Source of the DNA: an uncultured Muribaculaceae bacterium
GTDB lineage: Bacteria > Bacteroidota > Bacteroidia > Bacteroidales > Muribaculaceae
Direction of reading: 5' to 3'
DNA length: 24,683 nucleotides
Assembly (NCBI GenBank): GCA_910584545.1
Contig: CAJUBC010000035.1
Location: 1 to 24,683 of the forward strand
The position numbers were made by a program, and so were the translations under genes. Under the pieces are notes generated by a model. That model ran no database searches. It was not told the origin of the DNA and saw only the letters and a program-made list of their open reading frames with translations. This document shows positions 7,140 through 14,178 of this stretch, in pieces; position 1 is the first letter of the stretch, and each line of letters opens with the position of its first letter.

Positions 7140-9521
7140 TCACTTCGTCGACTTGCGTCTTCTCGGAGCGCGGGTGGTCTTGGGCGCCGCATCCTGCGCT
7201 TCCATCAGCTCCTTGACTTTTTCAGCCGTGAGCGAGACAGGGTCAGTGCCCTTCGGTATCTTGTAGTTCACCGATTTGCGGGCACCTTCCTTATGGAGGG
7301 CGATGTAGGGCCCGAACCGTCCGTTGAGCACCTCTACCCCAGGAAGCTCGTCGAATGTCTTTATCAGCCTGTTGGCCTCCTTGCTGCGTTTTTCCTCGAT
7401 AAGGACCACGGCCTCGTCGAGGGTGATGGTCTGCGGTGCCATCGTGTCGGGAATCGACACGAACATCTTGTCGTGCAGCACGTAGGGGCCGAATCGGCCT
7501 ATCGCCGCCGTAACCGGTTTACCCTCGAATTCTCCCACGGTGCGGGGAAGTTCGAAGAGCCTGAGAGCTTCCTCGAGCGTTATCGACGATATGCTCTGCC
7601 CTTCGGTGAGACTCGCGAACTGTGGTTTCTCATCATCGGAAGCCTCCCCTATCTGCACCACCGGACCGAATCGGCCTATCTTCACCGACACGCGGCGTCC
7701 CGACTCCGGGTCCTTACCGAGCACCCTCTCCCCCACCTTATGGTCGAGACGCATGGAGTCGGCCTTCTCGATATGGGGATGGAACGCCTTGTAGAAAACC
7801 TCCATCTCGTTGCGCCATGGGAGCTTACCCTCGGAAATCTCATCGAATTTCTCCTCCACGCGGGCGGTAAAGTTGTAGTCGAGGATGTCGGGAAAATATT
7901 CGGTAAGAAAGTCATTGACCACCATGCCGGTGTCTGTCGGCACGAGGCGGCCGCGGTCAGATCCCGTGTTCTCGCTGAGGGTCTGGGCCGCTATTTCGTT
8001 TCCGGTGAGTGTGAGCCGCCTGAAATCGCGCGGCGAGCCTTCGCGTTCGCCATGCTCTATGTAGCCTCGGGCCTGGATTGTCGATATGGTCGGGGCGTAG
8101 GTGGAGGGGCGGCCGATACCGAGGTCCTCCATCTTCTTCACGAGGGAAGCCTCGGTGTAGCGTGCAGGTGCCTGGGTGAAACGTTCGGTGGCGGAGATGG
8201 AGTCGCGGTGCAGTTCCATACCCGGCGTCATGGCGGGGAGCAGACCGGAGTCTTTGCCGTTCTCCTCATCCTCATCCCACACGGTGTAGGCTTTCATGAA
8301 GCCGTCGAACCTGACGGTCTCGCCTTCGGCATGGAATTTCTCCACATTGCCATTATTCACGGAGGATATTGACTCGCCGCCGGACGGCACAAGCTCGATG
8401 TCGACACCTGTCTTCTCAAGAATCGCGTCACTCATCTGCGAGGCGACGGCGCGGCTCCATATCAGTCGGTAGAGTTTCTTCTCGCGGTCGGTACCCTCGA
8501 TGTTGCGGTTGCCGACGTAGGTGGGGCGTATTGCCTCGTGGGCTTCCTGCGCTCCCTTGGAATGAGTATGGTATCGTCGTGTCTGCGAATACTCCTTCCC
8601 ATAGTCATCGGTAACGGCACGGGCAATCTCTGCCAGAGCCATCTCCGAGAGATTGGTGGAGTCGGTACGCATGTAGGTGATCTGTCCGGCCTCGTAAAGC
8701 TTCTGGGCAACACTCATGGTGGTGTTCACCGAGAAACCGAGTCGTTTGCCGGCCTCCTGCTGGAGGGTGGATGTGGTGAAAGGGGGCTGGGGCTTGCGTG
8801 TGACGGGACGTACGGAGATATCGGAGATTCGGAAAGAGGAATCTCTGCACTGCTCGAGAAAACCGAGTGCTTTCCGCTCGGAATCGAAACGCGTGGGGCA
8901 GTCAGCCTTGACCTTCTTGCCGTCGGGAGTGATGAATATGGCCGAGACGCGGAAATAAGGAACCGGCACGAAATCCTTGACCTCCTTCTCGCGCTCGCAG
9001 ATGAGCCGTACCGCCACGCTCTGCACGCGCCCGGCCGACAGACTCGGCTTGATTTTCTTCCATAGGACAGGGCTGAGCTCGAAACCCACGATGCGGTCGA
9101 GCACGCGCCGCGCCTGCTGGGCGTTGACTCGATCGAGGTCGATGCCGCGCGGGTTTGCGATGGCGGCGAGGATGGCGGGCTTGGTGATCTCATGGAACAC
9201 GATGCGCCGCGTATGGGCCGGGTCGAGTCCGAGCACTTCAACCAAGTGCCACGCTATCGCCTCTCCCTCGCGGTCCTCATCGGAAGCCAGCCATACGGTC
9301 TCAGCCTCGCGGGCCGCCGCCTTCAGCTTCTTCACCAATTCCTTCTTGTCGGAAGGTATCTCATATATAGGGGTGAAGTCGCCATCGACATCAACACTGA
9401 TTCCGCGCTTCTTGAGGTCGCGTATATGACCGAAGCTGGACATCACCTTGAAATCCGGACCTAAAAATTTCTCAATTGTCTTGGCCTTTGCCGGAGACTC
9501 TACTATAACGAGATTCTTCAT
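7140..9521 (-). CDS. topA: DNA topoisomerase I (type IA)
   Basis: A 793-residue type IA topoisomerase, which relaxes negative supercoils by single-strand cleavage and passage. The TOPRIM domain starts at residue 1 (NLVIVESPAKAKTIEKFLG) and has the metal-binding DEDREG at 81-86. LSAGRVQ (161-167) is the conserved nucleotide-binding strand. The catalytic tyrosine is Tyr283 in ITYMRTDSTN. The C-terminus has no four-cysteine zinc ribbons. Instead it carries topoisomerase C-terminal repeats, each with a GRFGP(Y/V)(V/I) core (for example IGRFGPYV and NGRFGPYI), and ends in a Lys/Arg-rich tail, the arrangement expected in Bacteroidota. An in-frame ATG 31 codons upstream is rejected: the extra residues are not part of the fold and would overlap the promoter at 9566-9597. 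It is transcribed divergently from the RNA and surface-protein operon. Confidence 0.97.
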   Translation of the reverse strand: MKNLVIVESPAKAKTIEKFLGPDFKVMSSFGHIRDLKKRGISVDVDGDFTPIYEIPSDKKELVKKLKAAAREAETVWLASDEDREGEAIAWHLVEVLGLDPAHTRRIVFHEITKPAILAAIANPRGIDLDRVNAQQARRVLDRIVGFELSPVLWKKIKPSLSAGRVQSVAVRLICEREKEVKDFVPVPYFRVSAIFITPDGKKVKADCPTRFDSERKALGFLEQCRDSSFRISDISVRPVTRKPQPPFTTSTLQQEAGKRLGFSVNTTMSVAQKLYEAGQITYMRTDSTNLSEMALAEIARAVTDDYGKEYSQTRRYHTHSKGAQEAHEAIRPTYVGNRNIEGTDREKKLYRLIWSRAVASQMSDAILEKTGVDIELVPSGGESISSVNNGNVEKFHAEGETVRFDGFMKAYTVWDEDEENGKDSGLLPAMTPGMELHRDSISATERFTQAPARYTEASLVKKMEDLGIGRPSTYAPTISTIQARGYIEHGEREGSPRDFRRLTLTGNEIAAQTLSENTGSDRGRLVPTDTGMVVNDFLTEYFPDILDYNFTARVEEKFDEISEGKLPWRNEMEVFYKAFHPHIEKADSMRLDHKVGERVLGKDPESGRRVSVKIGRFGPVVQIGEASDDEKPQFASLTEGQSISSITLEEALRLFELPRTVGEFEGKPVTAAIGRFGPYVLHDKMFVSIPDTMAPQTITLDEAVVLIEEKRSKEANRLIKTFDELPGVEVLNGRFGPYIALHKEGARKSVNYKIPKGTDPVSLTAEKVKELMEAQDAAPKTTRAPRRRKSTK

Positions 9522-9565
9522 GTCTTTTTGGAAGCAGTTTGTTGGAGAGAGCAGATAAAAATCTG

Positions 9566-9597
9566 CAAAAATATAAAAAAAAACAACCGATGCCAAA
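9566..9597 (-). promoter_or_regulatory. Promoter of topA
   Basis: On the (-) strand, TTTG (9597->9594), exactly 20 bases, then TATTTTTG (9573->9566), a full match to the Bacteroidota consensus. Transcription would start near 9558, leaving a leader of about 37 bases before the ATG at 9521. This supports the shorter topA start. Confidence 0.75.
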
Positions 9598-9653
9598 ATA
9601 AGGATTAAAATCAAGGCGAAAAAATAAAATAAATGCGTGAAAAAACATAAAAA

Positions 9654-9685
9654 GTTGTTTATGTGAGATAAAATTTGTTAATTTG
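9654..9685 (+). promoter_or_regulatory. Promoter candidate for the intergenic RNA
   Basis: GTTG (9654-9657), 20 bases, then TTAATTTG (9678-9685): one mismatch in each element, correct spacing. It sits in an AT-rich tract just before a GC-rich structured region. A start near 9692 would give a transcript of about 350 bases to the terminator at 10041. No clear promoter lies closer to the folded core at 9820. Confidence 0.4.
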
Positions 9686-9700
9686 CAAAAATAACGTTTT

Positions 9701-9779
9701 CGCGGAAGCCCGAGGGCGGGCTCGCGGGAATAATCTCCGGCCAACAGGCGCGGAGGACGGCGGATCCGGAGGGATCGCC
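9701..9779 (+). other. Three consecutive GC-rich hairpins in the RNA 5' region
   Basis: Hairpin one spans 9701-9726: CGCG pairs with CGCG, and AGCCCG with CGGGCT around an AGGG loop. Hairpin two spans 9735-9755 (CTCCG with CGGAG). Hairpin three spans 9759-9779 (GGCG-G-ATCC with GGAT-CGCC around GGAG). They sit between the RNA promoter candidate and the folded core. I cannot assign them to a known RNA family. CTCCGG at 9735 could alternatively pair with CCGGAG at 9766, so two folds are possible. Confidence 0.4.
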
Positions 9780-9901
9780 GGGTATAAAATCAGCGTTTAC
9801 GATGCGCTTTCTGTTCTGGCTTCCGGAAACTTCGCAACTTTCTCAGATTTGGCCGGAGAGTGGCAATTGTAGATGACGGTGGATATGTGAAGACAATGTC
9901 C

Positions 9902-9927
9902 CCTACAGTGTAGCGATACACTGTAGG
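9902..9927 (+). other. Perfect 11-bp hairpin with GNRA tetraloop
   Basis: CCTACAGTGTA (9902-9912), loop GCGA, TACACTGTAGG (9917-9927). GCGA belongs to the GNRA class, a stabilising RNA loop often used in tertiary contacts, which favours an RNA element over a protein operator. It forms an apical arm of the RNA candidate. Confidence 0.7.
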
Positions 9928-10006
9928 TGATATGTGTACATATATCTGCGTGGGCTTCTGCAACTGTCCGTATCCACCAAGTCGGGCATTGCGAAGGCCT
10001 CCGGAA

Positions 10007-10041
10007 GTGGGACGGACTGAAAGAAGAGTCCCACGCTTTTT
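10007..10041 (+). terminator. Intrinsic terminator of the intergenic RNA
   Basis: GTGGGAC (10007-10013) pairs with GTCCCAC (10028-10034), followed by GC and five T residues (10037-10041). It abuts the closing helix of the RNA. It lies 94 bases before the start of the surface-protein operon, so the RNA is probably a separate transcript. The T-run is on the (+) strand only, which fixes the RNA strand. Confidence 0.75.
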
Positions 10042-10053
10042 CATTAAACGAGA

Positions 10054-10084
10054 TATGCGTCCGAGGGCTGTTTACGTAGCGTTG
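10054..10084 (+). promoter_or_regulatory. Weak promoter candidate for the surface-protein operon
   Basis: TATG (10054-10057), 19 bases, TAGCGTTG (10077-10084): one mismatch in each element. It is the best candidate between the upstream terminator and the ATG at 10135. A start near 10091 would give an AT-rich leader of about 44 bases. Read-through of the upstream terminator is the alternative source of transcript. Confidence 0.3.
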
Positions 10085-10134
10085 TCAACATACGATATAG
10101 CTAAAACAATCATTAACAACTAAATAATTTTTCA

Positions 10135-13100
10135 ATGAAGAAACAGCTACTGGCCCTTTCGGGCGCCGTCCTGTTCGTGGGAGGCGCCGTGGCATTGTCC
10201 ATGGGCAGCCGGGCACTGTCGAACGACAGCCCGAAACCGACAGCAACGGAGTTTCAGCCCGACGCAATGTCGCGCAACCTCGCTCCGCGTGCGAAAACAC
10301 AGATCCCCCGGGAAACCGCCCCCGAGGGCTATTCCGAAATCGTCACAGACCTCTTCGCCCAGATGGCGGCAGGTGTATACAGGAACGACGAGACCTTAGA
10401 CCTCGCGGCAAGGACATGGTCATTCTCGCTCGGCGGCCAGACAACGGCCAACTACGTATTCGGAGCCGACTCGAACGGAAACTTCTGCAACTTGTCTGAA
10501 AACGAGGTTGTGTATGAGTTCACCGGAACGATCACGGCCGACAAGGCATGCTCCGTCATGCCTGTATTTCTGGTACTCAACACAGACACCAGCCAGTTCT
10601 CCATCTATCCCGGCACCAGCGACGCCTTGACGCTCAACGATGAAAACAGCCTGACCGCGACATTCACAACGAGGATGAACTGGACCGGAGGCAACAATCT
10701 CCCGATGGGCGTGGGCTTCTACACCGAGGATACGGAGGCCACGAATTTCACCGTAACCGATATGACCTTCTCCACTATAGTCCGCGGCATCACCGCCGAG
10801 CAATGGAGCGAGGAGAAGGATCTTCCCGGCCTCGGACTGAAGGATTCCTGGATGAGCGATTCCGAAAAATTCATGGCCCGCGACGGAGAGACCACATTCG
10901 GACTCTGCAGGTACGGAGAGGATTATGTCTCGCTCTCCGGCATCAACACCACCGAAACGGATGTGACCATTCCTGAAAAAGCGGTTATCGGAGGAAAAGT
11001 CTACCACATCCGCGACAACGCGGAAATGGTGTCGTACAACGGCAATCCGGACTGGAGCGGAGCCGCATCCATGACAACCATCTACTTCTACTCGACATTC
11101 GAGACATGGTACGGATCATTCAACGGATCATCGGTAAGCGATGTCTTTATAGAAGGCAGAACCTTGTTCGAAAACACCGCACGCACGGACGGAACTGATA
11201 TTTATCTCCATATCACCAAAGAGAGTGTCAGCATCGAGCGCCGCTATTATGAAGGCCGGGGCTTCACCCGCGTGTTCGTCGGCGAGGAGACCGCCGAGTA
11301 TCCGCAGACCGACAAGTCCCATTATATCATAGCTAACGGAGAAGGTGATTATTTCGGACTGTACCTCTACGACAATTATATCTACGTAGCGGAAGTGTTC
11401 TCCGACAAGGAGAATGTCTCGCTTCCATACGACGCTCCGTACGACGGCCGAAATATCTGGGTATCGGGTGCCGGTCTTGACGACTTAATCAGTTACGGCA
11501 CATTCGTGGCCCACGCTCCCGGCATGAAAGCCATCACCTTAAGCGAACATTACGACAAAATCGACATCAGCTGGAACTACTCTCCGCTGCTGAAGGAACT
11601 CTATGTGAACGGCTCGCCGGCAAACCTCAGATGGAGTCTCAACAACGACATGAAAGTCTATGTGGGCGTACAGCAGTTTTTCTCCGACTATGAGGCCGAC
11701 TCCAACTGGAACCGCGCCGCCATCGAGCCGTACGGATGGGATTTCGAATGGATGACCGTGAACGTGGGACGCAAGGGAGAATTCGCCCAGACCTACATCG
11801 AGATGACCGACGCAGACTGGAGTGTCGGCACGCTCGTAAAGATCACGGGCGAACTCAATCAGGCCGACCTCAAGAACATCAAGAACCTTGTCAATCTCCG
11901 CAACCTCGACCTGACCGAAGCCCAGTTCGAGAACCTTCCGGACAACTTCCTCGACCACTGCAACACCGTAAGAATCGTATCGCTGCCGGAGAGCCTCCTC
12001 ATGATTCCGGCATCGGCTTTCTCCAATTGCGGCAACCTCACCACCGTGAACGCGCCCGGAGTGATGTCGGTCGACTACAACGCCTTCTACTACTGCTCCA
12101 ATCTCACGGGATTCGATATATCCAACGTGACCTACATCGGCAACTCCGCATTCTACAACTGTCCGAAATACGAGCCTGCCGCATTCAACGAGTCCCTCTC
12201 TTACATAGGTTCATCGGCATTCCGTTACACCGATGTCAGGGAGGTGGTGATTCCCGCGGGAGTCAATACACTCTCCAGCTATACGTTCGCCAACTGCCAG
12301 AATCTCCGCAGTATCCTTCTTCCGGAGACATTGACAAAGATTGAAAGCGAAGCACTCGCAAGCTGTCCCTCGCTTGTGACGCTCGACATTCCGGAAGGCG
12401 TCACCTCGATAGGCAGAGAAGCTTTTGAATACTGCTCGGGACTTACTGAAATCTCGCTCCCCTCCACCCTGCAGGAGATAGGCTATAACATTTTCTACCA
12501 GAATTCGGCACTGGCAACAGTCAAGTGCAAGGCCGTCGTGCCGCCGTTGGCCGGCGGATCGTTCCTCTCCGGCGTGGACCTCAACCACTGCAACCTCTAT
12601 GTGGCTCCATTCTGCATCGACGCATACCGCGAGGCCGACTACTGGTCGGAGTTCTATATCATGAAAGCCCTCATGGAGCCGGTAAAGAACATCCTCGTGA
12701 ACCGTCCGATGACCTTCAACCTCCTCTCGGAGGACAATGCCGTGCTTCAGGACAACCCGAACATGACACTCGACTACGGCAGCGGCAGCAGCAACGTCGG
12801 CCAGCTTTACGCGGAGGGCGACGGCACGCTCTCGGCCGGAGTCTTCTACATCAGGCACAAGATGTACAACCGAAACGACAGCTACTACAACGATCTCCGA
12901 ACCACCTTGGTGAACAATGCCGAGAACATGCGCGCCGACAGCGTGGTATGCTCCGTAGACCTGGCGAAGAACGTCTGGCATTTCGTCTCCTTCCAGTATG
13001 ACGTACAGATGGCGGACATCTACGGTCTCAACGGCACCGACTTCGTCGTTCGCCAGTACAACTCGGAACGCCGCGCAACCGGCGACGGCACTGTCAGCAA

Positions 13101-14166
13101 CTGGGAGCCTGTCCCCGCCGACGGCGTGCTCAAGGCCGGAAGAGGCTACATAGTGCAGGCCGCCAACAATACGGTCAACGAGAACGGCAACTCCCGTCTG
13201 GCGGTGGTGCGTTTCCCCTCGCGAAACACAACCTCGAAGAACAACCTCTTCACCAACCGGAACATCATAGTTCCTCTTGATGAATATCCCGCTGAGTTCG
13301 CGCACAACCGCAGCTGGAACCTCGTGGGCAACCCCTATCCCTGCTACTACAATATGCACTCGCTGCTCGAGAACTTCACCGCTCCGGTGATACTCTGGCG
13401 CGGCTCCAGCTATCAGGCATATTCGCCGGTTGACGACGACATCATCCTGCGCCCGAACGAGGCGTTCTTCGTGCAGCGTCCGCTCGACGCCGAGAACATA
13501 GTGTTCGGTGTGGATGGCCGAATGGATTACACCGCAGCCAACTCCAACAGCAACCTGACTCCCGGCAGCCGTGCTCCCGAAGCCTCCGGAATATCGTCGC
13601 GCGCGGTGTTCAACTTCAACGTCGAGGGCTGTGGTTCTGACGACCGCACTCGCGTGGTGATCAACGAAGAGGCTCTCGCCGGCTATGAGGCCGGTCGCGA
13701 CGCATCGAAGTTCTTCGCCGAAAACAACGACGCAGTGGAATTCTACTCCATCTCCGACACGAAGTATGACATCTGCGAGCGTCCGCTCGGCGACGCTGAG
13801 GTCCGCCTCGGCGCACGCTTCGCCAAGGCCGGCGAATATACCATCTCGCTTTCCGGCAAGAACATCGACGGATGGAAGGCTACCCTCGTCGACACAGTCG
13901 AGGAGGTGGAGACCGACCTCACCACAGCCGACTACACCTTCCAGGCGGAGTCTGGCGTATGCGAAGGCCGCTTCATCATCCGCTTCACTCCCGCATGTCC
14001 CTCGCTCGTGGAACTCGTGGAGGCTGATTCCGAAGCCCGCGTCACCGTGGTCAACATGACCGGTGTCAAGGTGTTCGAAGGCCGACTCGGAGACTTCACA
14101 GCCGCCACAGCCGGTGTCTATGTAGTGATTGGCGAGAACGCCAGCCACAAGGTTATAGTAAAATAA
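10135..14166 (+). CDS. Exported BspA-type leucine-rich repeat protein with T9SS-like tail
   Basis: A 1343-residue protein with an N-terminal signal peptide (MKK, then a hydrophobic stretch to about residue 27). Residues 30-570 are beta-rich with no domain I can name. Residues about 570-850 are BspA/LRR_5 repeats of about 23 residues with the typical (A/S)F..C..L..(V/I).(L/I)P pattern, closed by a cap with LYVAPFCIDAYREADYW. Residues about 860-1130 form a further beta module containing WNLVGNPYPCYYN (1061-1073), of a kind common near the ends of Bacteroidales exported proteins. The last 80 residues are a small beta tail ending GVYVVIGENASHKVIVK, resembling a T9SS sorting domain. BspA-like repeats in other bacteria bind host proteins or other cells; binding is inferred here. 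First gene of a three-gene operon; the next ATG follows 12 bases after its stop. It carries a 663-codon open antisense frame, probably a codon-bias shadow. Confidence 0.85.
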   Translation: MKKQLLALSGAVLFVGGAVALSMGSRALSNDSPKPTATEFQPDAMSRNLAPRAKTQIPRETAPEGYSEIVTDLFAQMAAGVYRNDETLDLAARTWSFSLGGQTTANYVFGADSNGNFCNLSENEVVYEFTGTITADKACSVMPVFLVLNTDTSQFSIYPGTSDALTLNDENSLTATFTTRMNWTGGNNLPMGVGFYTEDTEATNFTVTDMTFSTIVRGITAEQWSEEKDLPGLGLKDSWMSDSEKFMARDGETTFGLCRYGEDYVSLSGINTTETDVTIPEKAVIGGKVYHIRDNAEMVSYNGNPDWSGAASMTTIYFYSTFETWYGSFNGSSVSDVFIEGRTLFENTARTDGTDIYLHITKESVSIERRYYEGRGFTRVFVGEETAEYPQTDKSHYIIANGEGDYFGLYLYDNYIYVAEVFSDKENVSLPYDAPYDGRNIWVSGAGLDDLISYGTFVAHAPGMKAITLSEHYDKIDISWNYSPLLKELYVNGSPANLRWSLNNDMKVYVGVQQFFSDYEADSNWNRAAIEPYGWDFEWMTVNVGRKGEFAQTYIEMTDADWSVGTLVKITGELNQADLKNIKNLVNLRNLDLTEAQFENLPDNFLDHCNTVRIVSLPESLLMIPASAFSNCGNLTTVNAPGVMSVDYNAFYYCSNLTGFDISNVTYIGNSAFYNCPKYEPAAFNESLSYIGSSAFRYTDVREVVIPAGVNTLSSYTFANCQNLRSILLPETLTKIESEALASCPSLVTLDIPEGVTSIGREAFEYCSGLTEISLPSTLQEIGYNIFYQNSALATVKCKAVVPPLAGGSFLSGVDLNHCNLYVAPFCIDAYREADYWSEFYIMKALMEPVKNILVNRPMTFNLLSEDNAVLQDNPNMTLDYGSGSSNVGQLYAEGDGTLSAGVFYIRHKMYNRNDSYYNDLRTTLVNNAENMRADSVVCSVDLAKNVWHFVSFQYDVQMADIYGLNGTDFVVRQYNSERRATGDGTVSNWEPVPADGVLKAGRGYIVQAANNTVNENGNSRLAVVRFPSRNTTSKNNLFTNRNIIVPLDEYPAEFAHNRSWNLVGNPYPCYYNMHSLLENFTAPVILWRGSSYQAYSPVDDDIILRPNEAFFVQRPLDAENIVFGVDGRMDYTAANSNSNLTPGSRAPEASGISSRAVFNFNVEGCGSDDRTRVVINEEALAGYEAGRDASKFFAENNDAVEFYSISDTKYDICERPLGDAEVRLGARFAKAGEYTISLSGKNIDGWKATLVDTVEEVETDLTTADYTFQAESGVCEGRFIIRFTPACPSLVELVEADSEARVTVVNMTGVKVFEGRLGDFTAATAGVYVVIGENASHKVIVK

Positions 14167-14178
14167 TACCCGCAGAAC

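Larger units (their letters stand above)
9820..10041 (+). ncRNA. Structured non-coding RNA candidate, possibly 6S-like
   Basis: The two ends pair over about 180 bases: CTTCCGGA (9820-9827) with TCCGGAAG (10000-10007), then TTCGCAA (9831-9837) with TTGCGAA (9989-9995). Inside this, GAC plus GGTGGATATG (9875-9887) pairs with CGTATCCACC (9969-9978, one G-U) plus GTC (9981-9983), continued by GACA (9892-9895) with TGTC (9965-9968). The top holds an 11-bp perfect hairpin with a GCGA loop (9902-9927) and a small hairpin (9929-9946). An intrinsic terminator follows directly. No convincing ORF is present. The rod shape with a large asymmetric bubble (9838-9874 opposite 9984-9988) recalls 6S RNA. The Bacteroidales-1 RNA motif is the first family to test; I cannot match its consensus from memory. 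The 5' end shown is that of the folded core; the transcript may start near 9692. Confidence 0.6.

Noticed and set aside
9522..9614. N-terminal extension of topA by 31 codons
   Set aside because: The added residues are hydrophobic and AT-rich coded, do not belong to the TOPRIM fold, and overlap a consensus promoter.
9675..9872. A 65-codon (+) ORF across the intergenic region
   Set aside because: Its start lies in or before the RNA promoter candidate, its sequence is dominated by hairpin arms, and it has no recognisable features.
9692..10041. tmRNA, RNase P RNA or SRP RNA
   Set aside because: The length would suit tmRNA and TCCACCA occurs at 9973-9979, but there is no tRNA-like acceptor/T-arm pair. 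The conserved RNase P core motif (GAGGAAAGTCC-like) and the SRP GGAAGGAAGCAG-type motif are absent.
9820..10134. Riboswitch or attenuator controlling the surface operon
   Set aside because: The terminator stem does not overlap the long-range helices in a way that gives an antiterminator (only one base is shared), and 94 bases separate it from the start codon. A stand-alone RNA fits better.
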